Origin: an uncultured Lachnospiraceae bacterium
Lineage (GTDB): Bacteria; Bacillota; Clostridia; Lachnospirales; Lachnospiraceae
Reading direction: 5' to 3'
NCBI GenBank assembly: GCA_946409475.1
Contig: CAMJWQ010000061.1
Coordinates: forward strand, 1-12,808
DNA: 12,808 nt
Part shown: one piece after another, positions 5,034 through 12,808 of the stretch
Numbering within the stretch: the first letter of the stretch is position 1
How the letters are laid out: each line of letters begins with the position of its first letter
Program-made: the position numbers and the translations under genes
Notes under the pieces: generated by a model
Told to the model about the DNA's origin: nothing
What the model saw: the letters and a program-made list of their open reading frames with translations, nothing else
The model's database searches: none

Positions 5034-6719
5034 CTAGTATTTTATTGTACGCTTTGCCAATTCTTTCATTTCCTTCGCACTTTTTAAAACGGTTTCCGTA
5101 ATCCTTGCTCCACCGATTAATCTGGCGATTTCTGAAATCATTTCTTCTTCCTTTAACTCATGAATATAAGTCTTTGTCACATTATTTTCAACATTTTTTT
5201 GTATACCGAAATGAAAATCCGCCATAGCTGCAATCTGCGGCAGATGAGTGATACAGATAACCTGACAGTTTTTTGAAATAATGGATAATTTTTCAGATAC
5301 CATTTGTGCGGCCCTGCCGCTTATCCCCGCATCTATTTCATCAAAAACAAGGGTTTCAATATTATCATTTCCTGACATAACCGTTTTAATCGCCAGCATG
5401 ATTCTTGATAATTCTCCGCCGGATGCTATCTTATTGATAGGCTTGACTTCTTCTCCCGGATTAGTGGAAATCATAAATTCAATTTCGTCATATCCTTTTT
5501 CCGAATAGTAATTTTCCATCTTCTTCACTTGAATTTCAAATTTAACATCTAAGAAGCTTAAATCCTTTAATTCATTTTTTACCCTATTAGCCAGCAGAGC
5601 CGCTTTTTTTGCCCTGATTTCGGAAATTTCATGGCATAAAGCCTCAATTTCCTTCTTCGACTCCTTAATTTCCTTCATTAGTTGGTCAATAAAGGCATCA
5701 TAGTTTTGATAAATCTCTAATTTTTTCTGTATTTCCGTCTTATAATTTTCAATTTGTTCCACAGATTGACCATATTTCATTTTAATATGGTTAATTATAT
5801 TTAATCTTTCCTCTATAAATGAGATTTCATTCCCGTCATATTCTATAGCTGCTATATATTTTGCCACATCCAGGTTAAAATCATTTAACAATCCTTCCAT
5901 TTCCACCAGCTGCTCATTAAACTTTTGAATTTTTTCATCATAGGAACTGATTCCTGCCAGCTCTTTTATCCCGGATCCTATAAGATTTGCCGCCGATTCA
6001 GAGCCTTCCGCAGTCAGGTCATGTACGGCGGTTAAGACACTGATAATTTTTTGGGCATGCAGTAAAAAACTGTATTTTCCCTCTAATTCCTCGTCCTCCT
6101 TTGGTTTTATATCCGCTTCTTCTATTTCATTACATTCAAATTGCAATAAAGAAATCTCACGGAGACGTTTTGATTCATCCATTTTTGACTCTTTAAACAG
6201 CTGCTGCTTTTTTTGATATTCCTGGTAGGCCACCCTTAATTTCGATAATAAGGGCTCCAGTTCCGCTTTTCCGAATTCATCTACTATTTCCAAATGATTT
6301 TTTTTATGTAAAAGAGTCTGATGTTCATGCTGTCCGTGAATGGCTATCAATAATTGGGCGGCTTCCCTAAGTCTGCTTATGGAAACTGTTTCACCATTTA
6401 CCTTACTGATGCTTCTCCCATTCATTATTTTACGTGATAATATGATTTGGTTTTCTTCATCCATTAAAAATTCCATATCTTTTATTAATCGTAACTGTTT
6501 TTTATCCTTAATACAGAACACCAGTTCTACAAAAGCATAATCCGCATCCTCCCGTATCATTTCTTTTGTAATCTTCCCACCCAGGGCCAGATTAATGGAA
6601 TCAATAATAATAGACTTTCCTGCTCCGGTTTCGCCGGTCAGGATATTCAATCCATCCTTAAAATTAACTTCCACTTCCTTGATCAATGCCAGATTCTTTA
6701 CAAATAAACTTTGTAACAT
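5034..6719 (-). CDS. recN: DNA repair protein RecN (SMC-like ATPase)
   Basis: This 561-residue protein is full length for RecN, an SMC-family ATPase acting early in double-strand break repair on the nucleoid. The head domain is split as usual: Walker A GETGAGKS at 29-36, ABC signature SGGELSR at 433-439 and Walker B LVFDEIDAGISG at 457-468, followed by the THLPQIAA H-loop region. Between them lies a long charged coiled-coil stretch (about 155-390). The ATG at 6719 has AAGGAGA in front. It is the last gene of the xseA to recN run, 49 bases after argR, a conserved clostridial and bacillar arrangement. A terminator follows. I found no LexA-type box directly upstream, which fits transcription from the operon promoter. 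Confidence 0.97.
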   Translation of the reverse strand: MLQSLFVKNLALIKEVEVNFKDGLNILTGETGAGKSIIIDSINLALGGKITKEMIREDADYAFVELVFCIKDKKQLRLIKDMEFLMDEENQIILSRKIMNGRSISKVNGETVSISRLREAAQLLIAIHGQHEHQTLLHKKNHLEIVDEFGKAELEPLLSKLRVAYQEYQKKQQLFKESKMDESKRLREISLLQFECNEIEEADIKPKEDEELEGKYSFLLHAQKIISVLTAVHDLTAEGSESAANLIGSGIKELAGISSYDEKIQKFNEQLVEMEGLLNDFNLDVAKYIAAIEYDGNEISFIEERLNIINHIKMKYGQSVEQIENYKTEIQKKLEIYQNYDAFIDQLMKEIKESKKEIEALCHEISEIRAKKAALLANRVKNELKDLSFLDVKFEIQVKKMENYYSEKGYDEIEFMISTNPGEEVKPINKIASGGELSRIMLAIKTVMSGNDNIETLVFDEIDAGISGRAAQMVSEKLSIISKNCQVICITHLPQIAAMADFHFGIQKNVENNVTKTYIHELKEEEMISEIARLIGGARITETVLKSAKEMKELAKRTIKY

Positions 6720-6768
6720 CTTTTATCTCCTTATTACAACTCTCCCATAATCATATTCATACGCAAAT

Positions 6769-7218
6769 CTATTTTAACATACTTTTCAATTTATCCATAA
6801 CCATATACGTTTCTTCTACACTTCTAATGGCACACATTATGGTATCATCACCGGCAATACAGCCTACAATTTCACTCCATTTCATGGCATCTAAAGCTGC
6901 GGCGACCGCCATTGCCATACCGGACACCGTTTTGATTACGAGAATATTTTGCGCCATATCCATACTGACATAACCCGTTTTTAATACATGAATATATTTA
7001 TCTCCTACCCAGCCGTCCTGCTTATTGACGGATATATACTTTTGTCTTCCCTGCTGTATGGGAATTTTGGACAGCTTCAGCTCTCTTATATCCCTGGATA
7101 CGGTTGCCTGCGTAACCTGAAAACCTGATTCATTTAATCTGTCTGCCAGCTCTTCCTGGGTTTCTATATCATTATTCTGTATGATTTCCAAAATTTTCTG
7201 GTGCCTGGTCTGCTTCAT
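6769..7218 (-). CDS. argR: Arginine repressor ArgR/AhrC
   Basis: This 149-residue protein is the normal size for ArgR, the hexameric arginine-sensing regulator that represses arginine biosynthesis and activates its breakdown. The N-terminal winged helix-turn-helix has the family signature ATVSRDIRELKL (from about residue 38), with S41-R42 contacting DNA. The C-terminal oligomerisation and arginine-binding domain ends in GCIAGDDTIM, with the arginine-binding Asp pair at 124-125. The start ATG at 7218 follows a G-rich ribosome binding site, AGGGGGG. It sits between nadK (21-base gap) and recN (49-base gap), the classical firmicute position, and probably controls distant arg genes rather than its neighbours. 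No clear ARG box was seen in the window. Confidence 0.95.
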   Translation of the reverse strand: MKQTRHQKILEIIQNNDIETQEELADRLNESGFQVTQATVSRDIRELKLSKIPIQQGRQKYISVNKQDGWVGDKYIHVLKTGYVSMDMAQNILVIKTVSGMAMAVAAALDAMKWSEIVGCIAGDDTIMCAIRSVEETYMVMDKLKSMLK

Positions 7219-7239
7219 AATTCCCCCCTGTCTGCAGCT

Positions 7240-8106
7240 TTATTGATCCTGCATTTTTTTACATAATACCTCTAAGAAGCTTCGATTCATAACCTTAACT
7301 AAATTTGTCCTTTTTATTGATTTCGTTATTTTAATTCTGTCGTGAGAAGTAAGCTTTTCCGTATCCGTTCCGTCAAAATTAACATTTACAATTTCATTTA
7401 TACTTTTTCTTCCTTCGCCTATTTCAATTTCAATTACGTCGGAAGCCGGTAATACGATACTTCTGGTATTTAAAGTATGAGGGCAGATTGGGGTAAGTAT
7501 GGTGATTTCTGCTTTCGGATCGACTATCGGACCGCCGGCCGATAAATTATACCCCGTCGAACCCGTAGGAGTGGCAATAATAATACCGTCCGCATTATAA
7601 TTATTTAAAAATTTTCCATTTACATAAATAGTAAAATTAATCACTCTTAAAGCACCCGTTCTGTATATCACAATATCATTCAAGGCTGAGGACTCCTTAA
7701 AAAAGGTATCTTCATGAAAAATTTTTCCGTCTAACATCATACGGTTTTCCGTTTCGAATTCATCCTTTATTAAGCAATCCAATGCATAATTGATATTATT
7801 TTTATCTATCTCCGTCAGATACCCTAAGGTCCCTAAATTAATACCAAGTATGGGAATATTCCGTCCGTTTATATCGCGGGCCGCCTGCAGCAGGGTACCG
7901 TCTCCTCCCAAAACTATGACACAATCCACATGCCCGGGAATCAAAGCTCCATTACCATATGACGAATCCCTGCAGGTATTCTCATATTTATCCGTATCAG
8001 GCAAGAAGCATTGTTTCCCTTTTCGCTGCAGATAATCTTTAATCTGGTTGGTTATTTCTAAATTTTTGTCTTTTCCTATGTTGGTTATAACAAAAAACCG
8101 ATCCAT
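7240..8106 (-). CDS. nadK: NAD kinase
   Basis: This 288-residue cytosolic enzyme phosphorylates NAD to NADP. The family motifs are in order: GGDGT at 67-71 (catalytic Asp in the phosphate-binding loop), LGINLGTLGYLTE at about 87-99, ALND at 141-144 and TPTGSTGYNLSAGGP at 179-193. The length fits the family. I start at ATG 8106, with AGGTGG five bases upstream; the in-frame GTG at 8115 lies within that ribosome binding site. It follows tlyA by 32 bases and precedes argR by 21. Its NADPH product is used by the isoprenoid pathway whose genes ispA and dxs lie upstream, although this operon order is widely conserved and need not be functional coupling. Confidence 0.96.
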   Translation of the reverse strand: MDRFFVITNIGKDKNLEITNQIKDYLQRKGKQCFLPDTDKYENTCRDSSYGNGALIPGHVDCVIVLGGDGTLLQAARDINGRNIPILGINLGTLGYLTEIDKNNINYALDCLIKDEFETENRMMLDGKIFHEDTFFKESSALNDIVIYRTGALRVINFTIYVNGKFLNNYNADGIIIATPTGSTGYNLSAGGPIVDPKAEITILTPICPHTLNTRSIVLPASDVIEIEIGEGRKSINEIVNVNFDGTDTEKLTSHDRIKITKSIKRTNLVKVMNRSFLEVLCKKMQDQ

Positions 8107-8138
8107 GGCAACCACCTATCTCTTTCCGCTAACTGCTA

Positions 8139-8945
8139 TTATTCTAAATCTGTATGAGCCTTCCTTACCGTTTCATACACCATGATATCTTCCTTTTTTT
8201 CCGGAAAAACTTCTGTGTTCTTTAAATACAATAAGTATTCTATATTCCCTTCCGGTCCCTTAATGGGAGAATAGCATATATTTAATACGGAAAACCCGAT
8301 GGAACAGGCGTACCGTATCACTTTATCAATAACTTCCTCATGTACCCTGGCATCCCTTACCACGCCCTTTTTACCGACTTTTTCCCTGCCTGCTTCAAAT
8401 TGCGGCTTTATCAGGCTTACTGCATATGCATTTTCCTTCAGCATATTTTTAACGGGAAGTAAAACCTTTGTAAGTGAAATAAAGGAAACATCAATGGAGG
8501 CAAAATCCAATTCCTGTTTAATATCTTCCCTCGTTAAATAACGGATATTTGTTTTTTCCATACATATTACTTTTTCATTTTGTCTAAGGCTCCAGTCTAA
8601 TTGCCCATGTCCCACATCTACGGCAAATACCAGCTTCGCCCCCCTTTGAAGCATACAATCCGTAAAGCCTCCCGTAGAAGCTCCCACATCCATACAAATA
8701 GAATCCTTTAATGATATTCCGAATTCCCTAACGGCCTTTTCAAGCTTTAAGCCTCCCCTGCTTACATACGGCAGGGTATTGCCCCTGATTTCTATTGTTA
8801 TCTTAGACGGATCAAATAAGGAACCGGCCTTATCCTCTCTCTGTCCGTTAACAAATACATTTCCGGACATAATAATGGCTTTTGCCTTTTCCCTGGAATC
8901 CGCCAGCTTATTTTCCAGCAGTAAAATATCCAATCTTTCCTTCAT
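8139..8945 (-). CDS. tlyA: TlyA-family RNA 2'-O-methyltransferase (S4 plus FtsJ-like domain)
   Basis: This 268-residue protein has an N-terminal S4 RNA-binding domain (about 1-62, starting MKERLDILLLENKLADSREK) followed by an FtsJ/RrmJ-type methyltransferase. The SAM-binding motif DVGASTGGFTDCML is at about 86-99, preceded by SRGGLKL (62-68), with D152 and K180 (SLIKPQFE) as parts of the K-D-K-E type catalytic set. In mycobacteria TlyA 2'-O-methylates both rRNAs; the clostridial protein is often annotated as hemolysin TlyA, and its target here is inferred. The ATG at 8945 overlaps the dxs stop in an ATGA junction (four bases), indicating translational coupling. It sits in the common dxs-tlyA-nadK order. 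Confidence 0.93.
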   Translation of the reverse strand: MKERLDILLLENKLADSREKAKAIIMSGNVFVNGQREDKAGSLFDPSKITIEIRGNTLPYVSRGGLKLEKAVREFGISLKDSICMDVGASTGGFTDCMLQRGAKLVFAVDVGHGQLDWSLRQNEKVICMEKTNIRYLTREDIKQELDFASIDVSFISLTKVLLPVKNMLKENAYAVSLIKPQFEAGREKVGKKGVVRDARVHEEVIDKVIRYACSIGFSVLNICYSPIKGPEGNIEYLLYLKNTEVFPEKKEDIMVYETVRKAHTDLE

Positions 8946-10867
8946 GGCTTCACCTGTTTATATACATTAAAATCTGTCCGACCGGAATATTCTTTTGTAA
9001 AATTGCTGTGTATATATTCCGTTAATATACGCTTTACCATACTTTGCGTATCCAGACCGACTTCTTTTTTCAATAAATCCACATTACCGTGCTCAATGTA
9101 ATCATCCGGCAACGATATGGTTACGATTCGGCAGTGAGGGTAATATTTCGTAACATAAGCACGGACCTTTTCTCCATACCCGCCCGAGGCGACATTTTCT
9201 TCCAGTGTTACCAGAAGCTTATGCCTTTGAACCAGCTCGTCCAATATTTTTTCATCAATTGGTTTTATAAACCGGGCATTGATCAGACTGCAGTCATATC
9301 CCCTGTCTTTCAAATTATCCCGTACCTGCCTGGCAGCTGCGACCATACTTCCGACTGCCAGTAAGGCAATATCTTCCTCTTCATAAATCCACTCACTTTT
9401 ACCAAGCTCAATTTTAGCATGAAACTCATAAAATCCGCTGTAAGCGGTTCCCCTGGGATAGCGGATAGCTATGGGTTTGTTTAATTGTATCGCAAATTTC
9501 AGCATTTGAGACAATTCCCACTTGTTCTTGGGTGCCAGGATATGCATATTGGGAATGCCTGATAAAAAGGATAAATCAAATAATCCCTGATGGGTTTCCC
9601 CGTCACTTCCCACTAATCCTGCCCGGTCCACCGCAAAAACAACAGGCAGATTTTGTATACATACGTCATGAATAATCTGGTCATATGCCCTTTGTAAAAA
9701 GGAGGAGTAAATTGCCACCACGGGTTTCAGTCCTCCGGCTGCCAGCCCCGCCGCAAAGGTAACCGCATGTTCTTCTGCGATACCCACATCAAAAAACCGG
9801 TCCGGGTATTCCTTCTGAAATCGCTTCAGTCCCGTACCATCAGGCATAGCGGCCGTTATGGCTACTATTTTATCATTATCTGCAGCCAATTTAACCAACG
9901 TATGCCCGAAGATATCCGTATAATTCGGCTGTTCCTTTTTATGCAGGGGTCTGCCTGTTACCAGATCAAAGGGTTCCGCCCCGTGATATTTGGCCGGTTC
10001 TTTTTCCGCAGGCAAAAAACCTTTTCCCTTTTTCGTAATAACATGAATAAGGACAGCGTTGTTAAGCTTTTTCGCTTCCGAAAATACTTTGATCATATGG
10101 GATATATTATGCCCGTCAACAGGTCCCAAATAGGTAATGCCCATATCTTCAAAAAACATTCCGGGGATCACCAGCTGTTTGATGCCGCTTTTGGTTCTCT
10201 TTATACTGGAAACCACTTTATCACCAACATTAGGCAGGCGATTCAGGACATTGGTAATGTTTGTTTTTAAATCCGTGTAGGTTTTTGCCGTTCTTATATT
10301 ACTTAAATATTTTGACATTCCACCTACATTTTCAGAGATAGACATATTATTATCGTTAAGGACCACGATAAAATTCGTTTTAAGCCTGGCCGCATTATTT
10401 AGGGCTTCATAGGCCATTCCGCCTGTTAAGGAGCCATCACCTATCACGGATATGACATGATTTTTCTTGCCCAATAAGTCTCTTGCCTGCGCAAAACCAA
10501 GACCTGCCGAAATGGAGGTAGAGCTGTGGCCGGTATCAAAGCTGTCGCAATTACTCTCTTTACGCTTCGGAAATCCGCTCATTCCGCCATATTTTCTAAG
10601 CTCATCAAATCCGTTTTTTCTTCCTGTTAACAGCTTGTGGGTATAGGATTGATGGCCTACGTCCCATATTATTTTATCCTCCGGCAGGGTAAAAGCCAGG
10701 TGTAATGCCATGGTCAGTTCCACCGTCCCCAGATTAGATCCCAAATGACCACCGGTCTTACTTATCTTATCCAGCAAAAATTTACGTATTTCATCCGCCA
10801 GAAGAGGCATATTATCCATGGGTATTTTCTTTATATCATTCTCCTTGTGAATCATTTCCAAAATCAT
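8942..10867 (-). CDS. dxs: 1-deoxy-D-xylulose-5-phosphate synthase
   Basis: This 641-residue thiamine-diphosphate enzyme condenses pyruvate with glyceraldehyde 3-phosphate, the first step of the MEP isoprenoid pathway. It shows TGGHLGSNLG (38-47), the TPP motif GDGSLTGG (143-150) with NN at 157-158, then EEHAVTFAAGLA and DRAGLVGSDGETHQG in the pyrimidine-binding domain, and a C-terminal transketolase domain. I start at ATG 10867, preceded by GAGG that overlaps the ispA stop (10880-10878); the in-frame TTG at 10894 lies inside ispA without a ribosome binding site. The gap from ispA is 10 bases and the overlap with tlyA is four. With ispA it puts the first committed step and a prenyl chain-elongation step of isoprenoid synthesis together. 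Confidence 0.97.
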   Translation of the reverse strand: MILEMIHKENDIKKIPMDNMPLLADEIRKFLLDKISKTGGHLGSNLGTVELTMALHLAFTLPEDKIIWDVGHQSYTHKLLTGRKNGFDELRKYGGMSGFPKRKESNCDSFDTGHSSTSISAGLGFAQARDLLGKKNHVISVIGDGSLTGGMAYEALNNAARLKTNFIVVLNDNNMSISENVGGMSKYLSNIRTAKTYTDLKTNITNVLNRLPNVGDKVVSSIKRTKSGIKQLVIPGMFFEDMGITYLGPVDGHNISHMIKVFSEAKKLNNAVLIHVITKKGKGFLPAEKEPAKYHGAEPFDLVTGRPLHKKEQPNYTDIFGHTLVKLAADNDKIVAITAAMPDGTGLKRFQKEYPDRFFDVGIAEEHAVTFAAGLAAGGLKPVVAIYSSFLQRAYDQIIHDVCIQNLPVVFAVDRAGLVGSDGETHQGLFDLSFLSGIPNMHILAPKNKWELSQMLKFAIQLNKPIAIRYPRGTAYSGFYEFHAKIELGKSEWIYEEEDIALLAVGSMVAAARQVRDNLKDRGYDCSLINARFIKPIDEKILDELVQRHKLLVTLEENVASGGYGEKVRAYVTKYYPHCRIVTISLPDDYIEHGNVDLLKKEVGLDTQSMVKRILTEYIHSNFTKEYSGRTDFNVYKQVKP

Positions 10868-10877
10868 GCTTTTTCCT

Positions 10878-11765
10878 CTATTTCTCTCTATCAATCAGGT
10901 ATTGAATCAGCCGATACAGGAATACCTCCTTATGGATTATTGTTTCCAGCCTCGATAACGCTTTTTGAGATAAATTTCTTACCTCTTCCTTTGCTTTTTC
11001 CAGACCTATTATGGAAACATATGTGGTTTTCCTGTTTTTTTCATCACTGTGTACAGGTTTCCCCAGTATTTTCGTGGTACTGGTAACATCTAAAATATCA
11101 TCCTGAATCTGAAAGGCTATTCCTATATCATGGGCTATTTTTTCTACCATTATTATCTGTTCCTCACTTGCATCAGCCAAAACAGCCCCTGCCATCATGG
11201 CAGCCTCTAATAAGGCACCGGTTTTTAATTCATATATATAAGTTAATTTATCTATCGTAATTTCTTCCGTACCGGCAGACACATCCACAGTCTGACCGCC
11301 AATCATACCGTAAATCCCTGCCTTTTCCGCCAATAATGCAAAGGCCTTTCCCATACTCTCCCTATACGGCTTCTCTATAAAAGCTTTCCCTATGGTTTCA
11401 AAGGCATAATTTAACAGGGCATCACCTGCCAGGATACCCATATCTTCTCCGAAAACCACGTGAGTGGTCTTACGGCCCCTGCGGTATTCATCGTTATCCA
11501 TTGCCGGCAGGTCGTCATGTACCAAAGAATAGGTGTGTATCATTTCAATGGCTGCCATAAAAGGATAGATAATATCACCTTTTCCTCCGAAAATCCCGAA
11601 GCATTCCTTCATCATAATGGGGCGCAAACGTTTTCCGCCGGATTTCATACTATAGTTCATGGCTTCCATAATCGTTTTTTGATATTTTTCTTCCTTAGGA
11701 AGGTATCCTGCAATGATATCTTCTGCAAATTTAGTCCTTATTTGTAATTCTTCCTTAAAATTCAT
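10878..11765 (-). CDS. ispA: Polyprenyl (farnesyl/geranyl) diphosphate synthase
   Basis: This 295-residue trans-prenyltransferase adds isopentenyl diphosphate units to an allylic primer in the cytosol. It has GGKRLRP (43-49), the first aspartate-rich motif DDLPAMD (84-90) followed by RRGRKTTH, GGQ at 156-158, and the second motif DDILD (222-226). The small residues and the DDxx(xx)D spacing fit short-chain (C10-C15) bacterial enzymes; whether the product is geranyl, farnesyl or geranylgeranyl diphosphate cannot be decided by eye. I start at ATG 11765 with GGTGGA upstream; ATGs at 11777 and 11783 are in frame but lack ribosome binding sites. The start overlaps the end of xseB by 11 bases. It belongs to the xseA-recN operon, directly before dxs. 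Confidence 0.94.
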   Translation of the reverse strand: MNFKEELQIRTKFAEDIIAGYLPKEEKYQKTIMEAMNYSMKSGGKRLRPIMMKECFGIFGGKGDIIYPFMAAIEMIHTYSLVHDDLPAMDNDEYRRGRKTTHVVFGEDMGILAGDALLNYAFETIGKAFIEKPYRESMGKAFALLAEKAGIYGMIGGQTVDVSAGTEEITIDKLTYIYELKTGALLEAAMMAGAVLADASEEQIIMVEKIAHDIGIAFQIQDDILDVTSTTKILGKPVHSDEKNRKTTYVSIIGLEKAKEEVRNLSQKALSRLETIIHKEVFLYRLIQYLIDREK

Positions 11766-11964
11766 CCAGTCCACCATCTTCATTTATCATGTAAACTTTT
11801 TTCTCCACATGTTCAATTTTTTCATTACATAATTTTAAAAGCTTCATTCCCTCATGATACTTTGTAAAAGACTCTTCCAAAGAAATATGGGATTGTTCCA
11901 TATCATTAATGATCTGATCCAATTGGGTAAAAGCCTGTTCTAATGATATTTCCTGTTCCTCCAT
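11755..11964 (-). CDS. xseB: Exonuclease VII small subunit
   Basis: This 69-residue protein has the size and helical, acidic character of XseB, several copies of which bind XseA to form exonuclease VII, a single-strand-specific nuclease. The typical signature is present: LEQAFTQLDQIINDMEQ (about 8-24), then ISLEESFTKYHEGMKLL and a CNEKIEHVEKKV helix. The ATG at 11964 lies three bases past the xseA stop, with AGGAGAGAG (11979-11971) inside the end of xseA. The 3' end overlaps the ispA start by 11 bases. The order xseA-xseB-ispA is standard in firmicutes and in E. coli-type xseB-ispA clusters. Identification is secure despite the short length. Confidence 0.93.
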   Translation of the reverse strand: MEEQEISLEQAFTQLDQIINDMEQSHISLEESFTKYHEGMKLLKLCNEKIEHVEKKVYMINEDGGLDEF

Positions 11965-11967
11965 AGA

Positions 11968-12808
11968 TTACTCTCTCCTGATTTTTTTAATATCCTGAAC
12001 CCTTGTCCGTACTTTCCCGTTTGTCATATGAATAAAAAGGGTATCATGAATGCTTACCTTCGTAACATCGGTTACCGCATGTCCGCTCAGGTCTTCCACA
12101 TAAGAAAATCCCTCATTTAATTTTCTGAGCGGAGATACCCTTTTCATAGCTTCTATATAAAACTGAAACCGATATTTCTTATCCGTCATTATTTTTTCCA
12201 TCAGTTCCTGTATCCGTCTTTCTTTATCGGCTGCCGACTGCTTCATATTCATAATTTGATGGGCAGGGCTATGATAGGCCAGCCGAAGCTGATACTGTTT
12301 TATCTTTGCCTTTTTCAGCTCCACAGTATTCATGAACAACCGCTTCAGCTTACTTTGATACTCATATAGCCGGTTTTGTAACAGATAATAGTCAAAAACC
12401 GCTAATTCTGCTGCCGCCGAAGGTGTGGGAGCCCGTAAGTCAGCCACATAATCGGATATGGTGATATCCGTTTCATGTCCTACCGCCGAAATAATGGGGA
12501 CTTTACAATCAAAAATGGCTTTGGCAACCACTTCCTCATTAAAGGCCCATAGATCCTCCATACTGCCGCCACCCCTTCCCACAATGATAACATCTACTTT
12601 TCTTCTTTCCAATGCCCTGATACCGTTTACAATACTTTCTTTTGCACCTGTTCCCTGTACAAGGGCCGGATAAATAAGGATTGTCACAAAAGGATTCCTT
12701 CTCTTAGAAATTTGGACAATATCACGTACTGCTGCTCCGGTATTGGCTGTCACAACTCCGAGAGCTTTGACATAACGGGGTATGGGTTTTTTATAAATGG
12801 CTGCAAAC
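11968..12808 (-). CDS. xseA: Exonuclease VII large subunit, 5' end beyond the window
   Basis: The frame is open to the right edge, so only the C-terminal 279 codons are here; XseA is usually about 400 residues, so the N-terminal OB fold is missing because of the window boundary, not mutation. The first visible residues read KPIPRYVKALGVVTANTGAA, the start of the conserved catalytic domain. GRGGGSMEDLWAFNEE and SAVGHETDITISDYVADLRA follow, both strongly conserved in XseA, and then a charged coiled-coil that binds XseB. The GTG at 12753 is an internal valine codon, not a start. With xseB it makes the nuclease that degrades single-stranded DNA to short oligonucleotides. It is the upstream-most gene visible of the operon, whose promoter must lie beyond the window. 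Confidence 0.96.
   Translation of the reverse strand, partial: FAAIYKKPIPRYVKALGVVTANTGAAVRDIVQISKRRNPFVTILIYPALVQGTGAKESIVNGIRALERRKVDVIIVGRGGGSMEDLWAFNEEVVAKAIFDCKVPIISAVGHETDITISDYVADLRAPTPSAAAELAVFDYYLLQNRLYEYQSKLKRLFMNTVELKKAKIKQYQLRLAYHSPAHQIMNMKQSAADKERRIQELMEKIMTDKKYRFQFYIEAMKRVSPLRKLNEGFSYVEDLSGHAVTDVTKVSIHDTLFIHMTNGKVRTRVQDIKKIRRE

Noticed and set aside
6720..6768. ArgR operator between argR and recN.
   Set aside because: ATGAATAT is present but no paired half-site; argR is transcribed from an upstream operon promoter anyway.
9767..10270. 167-codon plus-strand frame.
   Set aside because: Lies wholly antisense to dxs, whose conserved motifs cover the same bases; residue composition is not protein-like.
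10868..10894. TTG start nine codons upstream for dxs.
   Set aside because: It lies within ispA without its own ribosome binding site, while ATG 10867 has GAGG at good spacing.
5034..12808. A novel multi-gene system within the long gene run.
   Set aside because: All eight genes are well-known housekeeping families in their classical clostridial order, with intact key motifs and no inserted cargo.
1..12808. CRISPR arrays, tRNA or rRNA genes, insertion sequences.
   Set aside because: No regularly spaced direct repeats, no tRNA-like cloverleaf in the gaps and no transposase were seen.

Overview
The window looks like a chromosomal segment from a low-GC, endospore-forming anaerobe of the class Clostridia, most likely Lachnospiraceae. 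The evidence is Spo0A, SpoIVB and two CotF-type coat proteins, and the clostridial gene order xseA-xseB-ispA-dxs-tlyA-nadK-argR-recN-spoIVB-spo0A. The class is fairly secure; the family is my inference from gene order and protein style. All recognisable genes lie on the minus strand, so transcription runs from the right end of the window to the left.

Right to centre (12808 to 5034) is one tightly packed run. It holds xseA (5' end off the window) and xseB (exonuclease VII), ispA and dxs (isoprenoid precursors), tlyA (RNA 2'-O-methyltransferase-like), nadK (NADP supply), argR (arginine repressor) and recN (SMC-like DNA repair ATPase). Gaps are -11 to 49 bases, several junctions overlap, and several ribosome binding sites sit on the preceding stop codon. 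An A/T-rich hairpin with a T-run closes the run after recN.

Centre (4885 to 2537) is the sporulation pair spoIVB and spo0A. The 255 bases between them carry a good sigma-A-type promoter (TTGAAT, 17 bases, TATAAT) and a perfect 0A box, which suggests Spo0A autoregulation. A second perfect 0A box sits in the last codons of spoIVB.

Left (2536 to 300) holds a glycogen synthase gene (glgA) followed by two small CotF-family coat genes. Between spo0A and glgA is a long two-part hairpin that also encodes a 19-codon ORF. Between glgA and the coat genes, a terminator-like hairpin buries the Shine-Dalgarno of the first coat gene, and a possible sporulation-type promoter would start transcription inside its loop. 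The layout is commitment regulator, carbon store, coat.

Far left (1 to 299) has no convincing gene. It holds a block of four consecutive hairpins with base composition near 50% GC, perhaps a dispersed repeat or a structured RNA.

The protein-coding part is ordinary core genome and I see no undescribed multi-gene system. The parts that merit a second look are the non-coding structures at 106-277, 751-803 and 2322-2384.
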